Part shown: one piece after another, positions 33,466 to 41,359 of the stretch
How positions within the stretch are numbered: the stretch's first letter is position 1
Layout: each line of letters begins with the position of its first letter
Assembly (NCBI RefSeq): GCF_029869215.1
Contig: NZ_JARWPM010000109.1
Span: 1 to 49,495, forward strand
DNA from: Nocardia carnea
GTDB taxonomy: Bacteria > Actinomycetota > Actinomycetes > Mycobacteriales > Mycobacteriaceae
Reading direction: 5' to 3'
DNA length: 49,495 bases
Notes under the pieces: model-generated
What the model saw: only the letters and a program-made list of their open reading frames with translations
Told to the model about the DNA's origin: nothing
Databases searched by the model: none
Position numbers and translations under genes: made by a program

Positions 33466-35458
33466 TGTCGCCGTACCCGCGTCGTACCGATCCGGGTGCC
33501 GCATGATCGCCCGCGGCCCGGGCCCGCGCGGAAGAACTGAGCTGCCACGGCACACTCGTCACCATCACGCCGGGCTCGAACAGCAACCGCCCCTTCAACC
33601 GCAGCGCGCTCTGGTTGTGCAGTACCTGTTCCCACCAGTGGCCCACGACGTATTCGGGGATGAACACCGTGACGACGTCGCGGGGCGCGTCCTTACGTAC
33701 CCGTTTCACGTAGTCGAGCACGGGTTTGGTGATCTCCCGGTAGGGCGACTCCACAACCTTCAACGGTACCGAGATATCACTGTTCTCCCAGTCCCGGACG
33801 AGCGCGCGGGTGTCCTCCTCGTCGACGTTGACGGTGATCGCCTCGAGGGTGTCCGGCCGCCCGGCCCGGGCATAGGCCAGCGCACGCCGGGTCGGCAGAT
33901 GCAGCCGCGACACCAGCACGATGGAATGGGTCCGGCTGGGCAGCACCCCGTCCCATTCGTGTTCCTCGAGTTCGCGGGCCACCGAATCGTAGTGGTGGTG
34001 GATCATCTTCATCACCACGAAGATCACCGCCATCGTCACGATCGCGATCCACGCGCCGGCGAAGAACTTCGTGATCAGCACGACGATCAGCACCGCGCCG
34101 GTGGCCACCAGGCCGAGCGCGTTGATGGCCCGCGACCGCAGCATCCGCGATCGTTCGGCCGGATCGGTTTCCCGGCGCAACAGCCGCGACCAGTGCCGCA
34201 GCATGCCGGTCTGGCTGAGGGTGAACGAGACGAACACGCCGATGATGTAGAGCTGGATGAGTTTGGTGACCTCCGCGTCGAACGCCACCACGAAGCCGAT
34301 CGCCCCCACCGCCAGAAACAGGATGCCGTTGCTGAACGCCAGCCGGTCGCCGCGGGTGTGCAGCTGCCGCGGCAGGAACCGGGCCTGCGCCAGCACCGAA
34401 CCGAGCACCGGGAACCCGTTGTAGGCGGTATTGGCGGCCAGCACGAGGATCACCGCCGTCACGACCGCCACGAAGTAGAAACCGGGCGTGAACGTATCGA
34501 ACACCGCGTGCGCGATCTGGGTCACCAGTGTTTTCTGCTGGTAGCCCTCGGGCGCGCCGATCAGATGCGCCGTATCTTCGGCGAATACGACATGCGCCTG
34601 GCGGGCGATCACGATGATGCCGAGCAGCAGGACGATGGAAATTCCGCCGAGCAGCAGCAGCGTCGTCGCGGCATTACGCGATTTGGGTTTACGGAAGGCC
34701 GGGACCCCGTTGCTGATCGCCTCGACACCGGTCAGCGCCGCACACCCCGACGAGAAGGCGCGGGCGAGCAGGAACACCAGCGCCACACCGGCCAGATGGT
34801 CGTCCTCCACCCGCAATTCGAACGAGGCCGATTCGGCGCGCACTTCGTCACCGAGCACGAAGATGCGGATCAGGCCCCAGCCGAGCATGGCGAACATCCC
34901 GACCAGGAAGGCATAGGACAGCAGCGCGAAGGTCCGGCCGGATTCCCGCACCCCGCGCAGGTTCATCGCGGTGAGCAGCGCGATGGCGGCCACCGCGAAC
35001 AGCACCTTGTGGGTGGCGACGAAGGGGATCGCCGAACCGATGGTGGACGCGGCCGAGGATATCGAGACCGCGACCGTCAGCACGTAATCGACCAGCAGGG
35101 CGCTGCCCACCGTCAATCCGGCCGTGGGACCGAGGTTCGTGGTGACCACCTCGAAGTCGCCGCCGCCGGACGGGTAGGCGTGCACGTTCTGGCGGTAGCT
35201 GGTGACCACGATGATCATCACCACGGCGACGGCGAGTCCGAGCCACGGCGCGTAGGCGTAGCCCGCGAGCCCGGACACCGACAGCACGAGGAAGATCTCC
35301 TCGGGCGCGTAGGCGACCGAGGACATCGCGTCCGAGGCGAACACCGGCAGCGCGATTCTCTTCGGCAGCAGGGTGTGGCCCAGGGAGTCACTACGGAATG
35401 GCCGCCCCAGCACCAGGCGTTTGGTGGCGGTCGTCAACTTCGACACTGGACGGAGCAT
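33458..35458 (-). CDS. APC-superfamily permease, KimA-like potassium importer
   Basis: 666 residues, counterpart of Rv2690c. About twelve membrane helices (LGHTLLPKRIALPVFASDAM, SSVAYAPEEIFLVLS, YPSGGGDFEVVTTNLGPTAG, FSSGCAALTGVEAISNGVPA) and a C-terminal soluble domain of about 170 residues (SIVLVSRLHLPTRRALAYAR) match the KimA/Rv2690c group. KimA is a proton-coupled K+ importer controlled by cyclic di-AMP in firmicutes. The divergent ceoB-ceoC genes encode K+-transport regulators, supporting a K+ role. ATG 35458 is used (GGGGG upstream); GTG 35446 would give an MSKL-like start resembling mycobacterial relatives. Confidence 0.85.
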   Translation of the reverse strand: MLRPVSKLTTATKRLVLGRPFRSDSLGHTLLPKRIALPVFASDAMSSVAYAPEEIFLVLSVSGLAGYAYAPWLGLAVAVVMIIVVTSYRQNVHAYPSGGGDFEVVTTNLGPTAGLTVGSALLVDYVLTVAVSISSAASTIGSAIPFVATHKVLFAVAAIALLTAMNLRGVRESGRTFALLSYAFLVGMFAMLGWGLIRIFVLGDEVRAESASFELRVEDDHLAGVALVFLLARAFSSGCAALTGVEAISNGVPAFRKPKSRNAATTLLLLGGISIVLLLGIIVIARQAHVVFAEDTAHLIGAPEGYQQKTLVTQIAHAVFDTFTPGFYFVAVVTAVILVLAANTAYNGFPVLGSVLAQARFLPRQLHTRGDRLAFSNGILFLAVGAIGFVVAFDAEVTKLIQLYIIGVFVSFTLSQTGMLRHWSRLLRRETDPAERSRMLRSRAINALGLVATGAVLIVVLITKFFAGAWIAIVTMAVIFVVMKMIHHHYDSVARELEEHEWDGVLPSRTHSIVLVSRLHLPTRRALAYARAGRPDTLEAITVNVDEEDTRALVRDWENSDISVPLKVVESPYREITKPVLDYVKRVRKDAPRDVVTVFIPEYVVGHWWEQVLHNQSALRLKGRLLFEPGVMVTSVPWQLSSSARARAAGDHAAPGSVRRGYGDNE

Positions 35459-35488
35459 AAGCCCCCGCCCCGGTGTGTGCTGCGAGGC

Positions 35489-35504
35489 ATTACCGGATTA
35501 CCGG
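35489..35504. repeat. Tandem 8-bp repeat in the permease/ceoB divergent region
   Basis: ATTACCGG occurs twice without a gap, followed by T-rich bases. It lies 31 bp from the permease start and 112 bp from ceoB, placed as a possible operator or promoter component. No known regulator motif is recognised. Confidence 0.5.
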
Positions 35505-35540
35505 TTTGCCCGGGTTCGCCAGGGGGAATCTGGCCGATGG

Positions 35541-35591
35541 CACGAACCGGCGAGTACGGTTCGTGTGCGCGGCAGTCGCACGACTGTGCGC
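35541..35591 (+). promoter_or_regulatory. Structured leader of ceoB (two consecutive hairpins)
   Basis: Hairpin 1: CACGAACCG (35541-35549) with CGGTTCGTG (35557-35565), loop 7. Hairpin 2: CAGTCG (35573-35578) with CGACTG (35581-35586), extended by GCGC/GCGC outside. They end 24 nt before the ceoB GTG, close enough to affect ribosome access. Whether this belongs to a known riboswitch class cannot be decided by eye. Confidence 0.5.
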
Positions 35592-35615
35592 GAGGAGTCA
35601 AAAGCGAGGTTCACG

Positions 35616-36281
35616 GTGTACGTGGTGATCATGGGATGCGGCCGAGTGGGGGCATCGCTGGCCCGCGCCCTGGTCCGGATAGGTCATGAAGTCGCCGTGA
35701 TCGACCGCAACCCGGACGCGTTCCGCCGGCTGGGAGACGATTTCCCCGGCGCACGCGTGGTGGGTGTCGGTTTCGATCGCGATGTCCTGTGCCGGGCCGG
35801 GATCGAGCGGGCCGGCGCCTTCGCGGCGGTGTCCTCCGGTGACAACTCCAACATCATCTCCGCCCGGGTGGCGCGGGAGATGTTCGGTATCGAACGGGTC
35901 GTGGCCCGTATCTACGACGCCAAACGCGCCGCCGTCTACGAACGCCTCGGCATCCCGACCATCGCCACCGTGCCCTGGACCACCGATCGTTTCCTGCACA
36001 ACCTGCTCGGGGATGCGGGCACCACCACCTGGCGCGACCCCACCGGAACCGTGGCCGTCGCCCAGCTGATCCTGCACGAGGACTGGTACGGGCGCACGGT
36101 CCGCGATCTGGAAACCGCCACCGGCGCGCGGGTCGCGTTCATCATCCGCTTCGGTCAAGGCGTACTGCCCGACGCCAAAACCGTCGTCCAGGCCGACGAC
36201 ACCGTCTACGTGGCCGCGACCTCCGGTTCCGCCGGCGAGGCGGTCGCGCTGGCCGCGAAACCCCCAGCGAGCAAGGACTGA
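35616..36281 (+). CDS. ceoB: TrkA-family potassium uptake regulator CeoB
   Basis: 221 residues, counterpart of Rv2691. An RCK domain binds nucleotides at the cytoplasmic side of K+ transporters: MGCGRVGASLARALVRIGHE (Rossmann Gly-x-Gly-x2-Gly), VAVIDRNPDAF, then DNSNIISARVAREMFGIERV. A C-terminal RCK_C part follows (GTVAVAQLILHEDWYGRTVR). The GTG 35616 (VYVVIMGCG) has GCGAGG upstream. It precedes ceoC by 2 nt, so the two are co-translated and probably form a hetero-complex that gates the K+ importer encoded divergently or another Trk channel. Confidence 0.92.
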   Translation: MYVVIMGCGRVGASLARALVRIGHEVAVIDRNPDAFRRLGDDFPGARVVGVGFDRDVLCRAGIERAGAFAAVSSGDNSNIISARVAREMFGIERVVARIYDAKRAAVYERLGIPTIATVPWTTDRFLHNLLGDAGTTTWRDPTGTVAVAQLILHEDWYGRTVRDLETATGARVAFIIRFGQGVLPDAKTVVQADDTVYVAATSGSAGEAVALAAKPPASKD

Positions 36282-36283
36282 TC

Positions 36284-37003
36284 ATGAAGGTGGCCATTGC
36301 CGGAGCCGGGGCCGTCGGCCGCTCCATCGCCCGTGAACTACTGCGCTCGGGACACACTGTGATGTTGCTCGAACGCCAGCTCGACCATATCGACCGCGAT
36401 TCGGTGCCGAACGCGGTCTGGGTGCACGCCGATGCCTGTGAACTGCAGCTGCTCGAGGATGCGGGCCTGCAGGACTACGAGGTCGTCATCGCCGCCACCG
36501 GTGACGACAAGGCGAATCTGGTGCACAGTCTGCTGGCGAAAACCGAATTCGGTGTGCGCCGGGTGGTCGCGCGGGTCAACGACCCGCGTAACGAATGGCT
36601 TTTCGACGAGGCCTGGGGTGTCGATGTCGCCGTCTCCACACCGCGTCTGCTCGCGTCGCTGGTCGAGGAAGCGGTCTCGGTGGGTGATCTGGTGCGTTTG
36701 ATGACGCTGCGCCAGGGGCAGGCGAATCTGGTGGAACTCACGCTGCCACCGGATACCACCCTCGCCGGAAAACCGGTCCGCAGCCTGCGCCTGCCGCGAG
36801 ATACCGCGCTGGTCACCATTCTGCGCGGCGGACGGGTCATCGTGCCCCAACCGGACGACCCCTTCGAAGGTGAGGACGAGCTGCTGTTCGTTGCCTCCAC
36901 CGAGGCCGAGGAGGAACTGCGTTCGGTACTGGCGCCGATCGGCACCGCCGAACCCGCGCCGGCCACGACGGGCCTGAACCCTTCGCAGGACGCCGAGTAC
37001 TGA
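36284..37003 (+). CDS. ceoC: TrkA-family potassium uptake regulator CeoC
   Basis: 239 residues, counterpart of Rv2692. RCK_N: MKVAIAGAGAVGRSIARELL, VMLLERQLDHID, VIAATGDDKANLVHSLLAKT, RVVARVNDPRNEWLFDEAWG; RCK_C follows with NLVELTLPPDTTLAGKPVRS and VIVPQPDDPFEGEDELLFVA. The ATG comes two bases after the ceoB stop. Both partners keep the glycine-rich nucleotide site. A perfect GCCCGC-G-GCGGGC hairpin begins at the base after its stop codon. Confidence 0.92.
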   Translation: MKVAIAGAGAVGRSIARELLRSGHTVMLLERQLDHIDRDSVPNAVWVHADACELQLLEDAGLQDYEVVIAATGDDKANLVHSLLAKTEFGVRRVVARVNDPRNEWLFDEAWGVDVAVSTPRLLASLVEEAVSVGDLVRLMTLRQGQANLVELTLPPDTTLAGKPVRSLRLPRDTALVTILRGGRVIVPQPDDPFEGEDELLFVASTEAEEELRSVLAPIGTAEPAPATTGLNPSQDAEY

Positions 37004-37016
37004 GCCCGCGGCGGGC
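37004..37016 (+). terminator. Short hairpin directly after ceoC
   Basis: GCCCGC-G-GCGGGC; stem of six at most with a minimal loop and no T-run, so only a weak terminator candidate between convergent ceoC and the sigma factor gene. Confidence 0.3.
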
Positions 37017-37141
37017 GCGAATCAGGATCGGAGGCGGTAGCGCGGCCTCATCCCGCAGGCCCTCATCGCGGGCGCCGGCGCGGCGTCACTCCCCCGGAGA
37101 CTTCTCGTTCGCGCCGTTGGATACCCCACTCGGCACCCGGC

Positions 37142-37780
37142 TCAGGCGGCGACCGGCAGAGCCGCGCGCGCTCGTAGTTTGTTCAGGGCCCGGTATTGCA
37201 TGACCCGGACGACCCCGGCGCTGGTTCCCAGCTCGGCCGCCGTCTCGGCCGCGCTCAGCCCGTACACGATCCGCAGCACCAGTACCTTGCGGTGCACCGG
37301 ATTCAGTTGCCGCATGAGCTCACGGGCCACCGCACCGCGTTCGGCGGCCAGCGCCCATTCCTCCGGACCCGCCGCGGTGGAGGCCACCTCGGGCACCTCC
37401 GCCATCGGGTAGGCCGGGTGTACCTGGGCACCGCGGAAGGCGTCGGACACCTTGTTGGCCGCGATCCCGTAGACGAAGGCCAGGAAGGACTTCCCCTGGT
37501 CCCGGTAGCGGGGAATGGCGGCGACGGTGGCCAGCAGGACCTCCTGGGTCACATCGTCGGCGGTCACGTGCAGATGGGCGGGGTTCCCGAGCCTGGTGCG
37601 GCAGTACCGTTGCACGAGCGGCTGGATCAGCCGCAGAATCTCGGCCACAGCGCGACGGTCACCGGCGGCCGCGGGCCCGACCAGTGTGTCCAGTTCGGCG
37701 GACACCCGGCGGCTCTGTGACCGCACCGGATTCTCGCGCCCCCGCTCCGGCCGTGGGATCGTGTACTGCTCGGTACGCAT
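37142..37780 (-). CDS. ECF-type sigma factor, SigD/ShbA-like
   Basis: 212 residues. Region 2: RLIQPLVQRYCRTRLGNPAH, DDVTQEVLLATVAAIPRYRD, SFLAFVYGIAANKVSDAFRG; region 4: LMRQLNPVHRKVLVLRIVYG, LSAAETAAELGTSAGVVRVM, QYRALNKLRARAAL. These are the hallmarks of SigD of M. tuberculosis and ShbA of Streptomyces; ShbA drives the primary sigma gene hrdB. ATG 37780 is preferred (GAGAGGA 7 nt upstream). In M. tuberculosis nothing of this kind sits between ceoC and the DUF3159 gene, so it is an insertion or relocation. No anti-sigma gene is adjacent. Confidence 0.88.
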   Translation of the reverse strand: MRTEQYTIPRPERGRENPVRSQSRRVSAELDTLVGPAAAGDRRAVAEILRLIQPLVQRYCRTRLGNPAHLHVTADDVTQEVLLATVAAIPRYRDQGKSFLAFVYGIAANKVSDAFRGAQVHPAYPMAEVPEVASTAAGPEEWALAAERGAVARELMRQLNPVHRKVLVLRIVYGLSAAETAAELGTSAGVVRVMQYRALNKLRARAALPVAA

Positions 37781-37885
37781 TCGCCAGTCCTCTCGGCAGA
37801 TCGTCTTCTGCAACGATCGTCCGATGAACGGCAGCGCGGTGATAGACACCAAAGGGTGGGTCATCCGCCACCCTGCGGACGCGGA

Positions 37886-38602
37886 TCAGGCGGCGTGCCG
37901 CGCCGAAGTGGCGGGCAGATGTCCCGCCCGGCGCACGGCCCACACGGTCACCACCAGCGCGACCGCGGTGAGCGGCCACCCCATGGCGATCCGGGCGGCG
38001 GCCAGCCAGCCGGTGCTGTCGGCCGCGTACAGATGGTGTTGTACCAGGTAGCGGGCACCGAAAACGAGGACCCAGGTGGCGGTCGCCAGATCATAGAGGC
38101 GCACCACCCGGGGGTCGGCGCGCCAGTCACCGCCGTGGCCGTTGAGTACGCCCCACACCACGCCGACGAGGGGCCGGCGCACCAGGATGGAGATCAGGAA
38201 CGCCGCCCCGTAGACGAGGCTGGTGTAGATGCCGAACAGGAAGAAGCCTTTGGCCTCCCCCATTCGCCAGGCGATCAGCGCGCAGATCCCCACGCCCAGG
38301 AATCCCGAGATCGCCGGCTGGATGGGTTCGCGCCGTACCAGCCGCCAGACGAGCACCGCGCCTGCCACACCGAGGGCGGCCCAGATCGCCGCGGTCAGCC
38401 CGAACAGGGCGTTCACCGGGACGAAAACCACCACCGGCACGGTGGAGTAGACGAGCCCGGCCAAACCGCCCAGCTGTTCCAGCAGGGTTTGCTGTCCGGG
38501 CCCGGCGCCCTCCCGCGCCGGTGATTCATCCGCGGCGGGCGTTTCCGCGGCAGTGGTGGTCCGCGGTAGCGGCGTGGTGGCGTACTCGTCGCTCGATGGC
38601 AT
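37886..38602 (-). CDS. DUF3159 family membrane protein
   Basis: 238 residues, counterpart of Rv2693c. A hydrophilic N-terminus of about 40 residues is followed by five to six hydrophobic segments (GGLAGLVYSTVPVVVFVPVN, then GLTAAIWAALGVAGAVLVW, GFLGVGICALIAW, FFLFGIYTSLVYGAAFLISI, AVALVVTVWAVRRAG). GDWRADPRVVRLYDLATATW is the family's conserved loop. Function unknown. It follows the OB-fold gene by 3 nt on the same strand. Confidence 0.88.
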   Translation of the reverse strand: MPSSDEYATTPLPRTTTAAETPAADESPAREGAGPGQQTLLEQLGGLAGLVYSTVPVVVFVPVNALFGLTAAIWAALGVAGAVLVWRLVRREPIQPAISGFLGVGICALIAWRMGEAKGFFLFGIYTSLVYGAAFLISILVRRPLVGVVWGVLNGHGGDWRADPRVVRLYDLATATWVLVFGARYLVQHHLYAADSTGWLAAARIAMGWPLTAVALVVTVWAVRRAGHLPATSARHAA

Positions 38603-38605
38603 ACG

Positions 38606-39010
38606 TCAGCTGTTTCCGCGCAGTTCGTAGTAGGGGTTGTAGATCACTTTGCGGCCTTCGCGTTCGCCGATCCGGCCGCGCACCATGATGCGCCGGCCCG
38701 ATTCGATACCGGGAATCCGGCGCCGCCCGATCCACACCAGAGTGATGGCGTCGGTACCGTCGAAGAACTCCGCCTGCACATTGGCACCGGCGGCCTGCGG
38801 ACACGAATCGACACTGCGCAATCTGCCCAGCATCGTCGCCTCCTCACCGCGCCGGCACTCCGAGACCCGGCAGGCGCCCGAAGCGTCCGCCGATTCCGCC
38901 AGCTCCTCGGCGTCGAGCTGATCGAGATCCTCGGTCAATCTGCGGCCGAGCCTGCGAAAATATCCGGTTGCGGACTTCGCGCCCGCTTTTCTTCCTGCCG
39001 AGGAAGACAT
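38606..39010 (-). CDS. OB-fold nucleic-acid-binding protein
   Basis: 134 residues, counterpart of Rv2694c. A basic N-terminus (GRKAGAKSATGYFRRLGRRL), an acidic helix, then an OB-fold: CRVSECRRGEEATMLGRLRS, EFFDGTDAITLVWIGRRRIP, SGRRIMVRGRIGEREGRKVI, YNPYYELRG. It should bind nucleic acid; no partner is known. The start at 39010 is backed by GGAGAG at short spacing. It heads a short operon with the DUF3159 gene. Confidence 0.88.
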   Translation of the reverse strand: MSSSAGRKAGAKSATGYFRRLGRRLTEDLDQLDAEELAESADASGACRVSECRRGEEATMLGRLRSVDSCPQAAGANVQAEFFDGTDAITLVWIGRRRIPGIESGRRIMVRGRIGEREGRKVIYNPYYELRGNS

Positions 39011-39065
39011 CGCATGCTCTCCTGTGAGCGGATGCCGTGGGTCGCACGTCATCCGAGTTTCCTGC

Positions 39066-39086
39066 TACGGCCCGGCTGTGGCCGTA
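39066..39086. repeat. Inverted repeat in the OB-fold/hydrolase divergent region
   Basis: TACGGCC (39066-39072) and GGCCGTA (39080-39086) around 7 nt; possible operator shared by the divergent genes. Confidence 0.4.
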
Positions 39087-39119
39087 CCCGCCACTGTAGA
39101 TGGGCGGGGGCGGCACCGC

Positions 39120-39125
39120 TACGCT
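39120..39125 (+). promoter_or_regulatory. Leaderless -10 element of the hydrolase gene
   Basis: TACGCT, 7 nt before GTG 39133. Confidence 0.5.
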
Positions 39126-39132
39126 CGGTCCG

Positions 39133-39831
39133 GTGTTCGATTCCCCACGTCCGGCAGTCGTGGTCGCCCTTCCCGGCACCGGTTCCGACGCGCATTTCGC
39201 CCGCCGCGCCTTCGAGCCCGCCTGTACCGCGCTCGGCCTCGACCTGATCGCGGTGGATCCCGAACCCGGCGCGGTGATCGACGGCTACCGCGCCGCATTG
39301 GACACCGCCGCCGCCCGCGGTCCGGTGCTGGCGGCGGGGATCTCGCTGGGTGCGGCGGTAGCGGTCGAATGGGCGAGCGCGCGCGAGCGCGCCGACGTCG
39401 CGGGTGTCATCGCGGCGCTGCCCGCGTGGACCGGGCCCGATACCGCGCACTGCCCGGCCACCCTCAGTGCCGCCGTGACGGCCGCGCAGTTGCGGGCCGA
39501 CGGGCTGGAACCGGTCCTGGAACGGATGCGCGGCAGCAGCCCGCGCTGGCTCGCGGACGCATTGACCCGTTCCTGGCGCGCGCAGTGGCCGGGGCTGCCG
39601 GCAGCATTGGAGGAGGCGGCCCAGTACAAGTGGCCGGAGACGACAGTGCTGGACCGGTTACCGGTCCCGGTGGCGGTGGTGGCTGCCGCGGACGATCCGG
39701 TGCATCCCGTCGCCGTCGGCCGCGAATGGGCCCGCCGCGCGCCGCGATCGGTGATCAGCGAGATCACGCTCGACGAGCTCGGGTCCGATCCGGCGGTTCT
39801 GGGCCGGCTCGGACTGCGCTACACGCGCTGA
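39133..39831 (+). CDS. Small alpha/beta-hydrolase
   Basis: 232 residues, counterpart of Rv2695. Strand-turn motif PAVVVALPGTGSDAHFARRA leads to the nucleophile elbow AAGISLGAAVAVEWAS (G-I-S-L-G), with acid DDPVHP (VAVVAAADDPVHPVAVGREW); the expected histidine is not obvious in the short C-terminus. A serine hydrolase of unknown substrate. GTG 39133 agrees with the leaderless -10; an earlier start at 39100 would run through it. Confidence 0.83.
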   Translation: MFDSPRPAVVVALPGTGSDAHFARRAFEPACTALGLDLIAVDPEPGAVIDGYRAALDTAAARGPVLAAGISLGAAVAVEWASARERADVAGVIAALPAWTGPDTAHCPATLSAAVTAAQLRADGLEPVLERMRGSSPRWLADALTRSWRAQWPGLPAALEEAAQYKWPETTVLDRLPVPVAVVAAADDPVHPVAVGREWARRAPRSVISEITLDELGSDPAVLGRLGLRYTR

Positions 39832-39860
39832 TCCCTGTTCCCGCCGGGCGGGAACAGGGA
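39832..39860. terminator. Strong bidirectional terminator hairpin
   Basis: TCCCTGTTCCCGCC and GGCGGGAACAGGGA are perfect 14-bp arms separated by one G (in practice a 12-bp stem and 5-nt loop). It begins at the base after the hydrolase stop and ends 10 bp before the DUF3710 stop. Confidence 0.8.
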
Positions 39861-39869
39861 CGGCCCTCG

Positions 39870-40811
39870 TCAGCCGCGGCCGAGTTGCTGCATCGCCGAT
39901 CCCTCGGCGCCGCGGCGCGGCTGCTGCGGCTGCTGGGGCGGCAGCACCGCGCCGGTCTGCGCCGGCCGGGGCGCGTTCTGCGCCGCGGCCGCCTGCTGCG
40001 CCTGCTGTTGCTGGAGTTGCTGCTGCTGGTGCGCGGCCGTGAGCTGTTCGGCCAGCTGCTGGGGCAGTACCACCGGCAGCGGTTCGCGCACCGGCAGCGC
40101 ATCGGTACCCCGGCGGATGATGGTTTCGCTCAGGACCGCCCGGGCCGCGGCCACGAGCGGGCTGCCGACCGCGGTGGAACCGGCGGGACCGGCCGCGACC
40201 AGCCGGATCATCCACCGGTAGCCGTCCACGCCGATGAACCGCAGGTCCGCGCCCTCGGTGACGGCGACGAGTTCCCGGCCCCAGGGGCCTTTCTCCACCG
40301 AGACGCGGGCGCCGTCCTTGCGCAGCGATTCCGCCAGATCGGCGGCCACCGTGCGCCACTGTCCCTTCGATTTCGGGGCGGCGTAGGCCGCGACCGTGAT
40401 GCGGCCGTGTTCGGTGGCCAGATGCACCGCCTGCGGGGTGCCCTGCGGGGTCATCTCCACCTGCAGTTGCCCGCCCGGCGGCACCGGCAGAATCACCGAG
40501 CCCAGGTCGAGCCGGGTGTCGGTGAAGTTCTCCAGCACTTCGGCGACATCGTCGTAGTCGTAGGGACCCCGCCGCTGCGGTTCGGTGTCGGGATCGTCGA
40601 TCGCGGCGTCGTAGGCGTCGCTGTAGGCGGCCCCGCCGTAGCCGTCGTCATAGCTGTCGTCGTAGTCGCCGGAATACTGTTCGTCGCCGGCGCGGTGATA
40701 GCCGCCCTCGTCGTAGTCGTCGTAGGCCTCGTACTCGCCGGTGCCGTATTCACCGGTGTCGCGGGGCTCGTCGCCGGATCTGCGTCCGCCCGATTTCCGT
40801 CGTCCGAACAT
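39870..40811 (-). CDS. DUF3710 family protein
   Basis: 313 residues, counterpart of Rv2696c. The N-terminal 80 residues are Asp/Tyr/Gly-rich (YEAYDDYDEGGYHRAGDE), then the DUF3710 core: RLDLGSVILPVPPGGQLQVE, AVHLATEHGRITVAAYAAPK, EGADLRFIGVDGYRWMIRLV and the end near EPLPVVLPQQLAEQL. The last 50 residues are a Gln-rich run (QQQQLQQQQAQQ). Both ends are probably disordered. Function unknown. It starts one base after the dut stop, so translation is coupled. Confidence 0.88.
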   Translation of the reverse strand: MFGRRKSGGRRSGDEPRDTGEYGTGEYEAYDDYDEGGYHRAGDEQYSGDYDDSYDDGYGGAAYSDAYDAAIDDPDTEPQRRGPYDYDDVAEVLENFTDTRLDLGSVILPVPPGGQLQVEMTPQGTPQAVHLATEHGRITVAAYAAPKSKGQWRTVAADLAESLRKDGARVSVEKGPWGRELVAVTEGADLRFIGVDGYRWMIRLVAAGPAGSTAVGSPLVAAARAVLSETIIRRGTDALPVREPLPVVLPQQLAEQLTAAHQQQQLQQQQAQQAAAAQNAPRPAQTGAVLPPQQPQQPRRGAEGSAMQQLGRG

Positions 40812-40812
40812 G

Positions 40813-41307
40813 TCAGGCCTCCTTGCCGTGGGCGGCGTCCCCGCCGCTCGGCTTCAAACTCGCGTGTCCCCCGCTGGACCCGTACCCGCCCGCGCCGCGC
40901 GCGGAATCGTCGAGCCGGTCCACGGCCACGAAATCGACCAGTTCCACCCGTTGCACCAGCAACTGCGCGATCCGGTCGCCGCGGCGTAGTTCGATGGGTG
41001 TGCGCGGATCGTGGTTGATCAGGCACACCTTGATCTCACCCCGATACCCGGCGTCGATCGTGCCGGGCGTGTTCACCACGGACAGCCCGGTTTTGGCGGC
41101 CAGACCCGAGCGCGGATGGATCAGCCCGACCGTGCCCACCGGTAGCGCGATCGCGATACCGGTACCGACGAGTACCCGTTCCCCGGGTTCGAGGACGACA
41201 TCCTCGGCGGTGCACAGGTCCACGCCCGCGTCGCCGTCGTGGGCGCGACTGGGCATCGGGATTCCCGGGTCCAGCCGCAGCAGTGGTATCGGTGAGAGTG
41301 CGTTCAC
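40813..41307 (-). CDS. dut: dUTP diphosphatase
   Basis: 164 residues, counterpart of Rv2697c. Hydrolyses dUTP to dUMP and pyrophosphate, keeping uracil out of DNA and feeding thymidylate synthesis. All five trimeric dUTPase motifs are present: [46 protein letters not shown] and [15 protein letters not shown]; the last has Tyr where Phe is usual. Start GTG 41307 with TAGGCT 8 nt upstream, hence leaderless. First gene of a dut-DUF3710 operon, divergent from the DUF3093 gene. Confidence 0.95.
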   Translation of the reverse strand: MNALSPIPLLRLDPGIPMPSRAHDGDAGVDLCTAEDVVLEPGERVLVGTGIAIALPVGTVGLIHPRSGLAAKTGLSVVNTPGTIDAGYRGEIKVCLINHDPRTPIELRRGDRIAQLLVQRVELVDFVAVDRLDDSARGAGGYGSSGGHASLKPSGGDAAHGKEA

Positions 41308-41315
41308 GTCCGACC

Positions 41316-41321
41316 AGCCTA
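41316..41321 (-). promoter_or_regulatory. Leaderless -10 element of dut
   Basis: TAGGCT on the minus strand, 8 nt before GTG 41307. Confidence 0.6.
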
Positions 41322-41347
41322 CGCGCAGCCCCGGCGCGTATGTCGCT

Positions 41348-41353
41348 TAGTGT
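41348..41353 (+). promoter_or_regulatory. Leaderless -10 element of the DUF3093 gene
   Basis: TAGTGT, 6 nt before GTG 41360. With the dut element it packs two divergent promoters into 52 bp. Confidence 0.55.
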
Positions 41354-41359
41354 TGAGTC

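Noticed and set aside
33011..35689. 892-codon plus-strand frame opposite the permease
   Set aside because: His/Gln/Asp-rich antisense shadow of membrane-helix codons; no domain or start signal.
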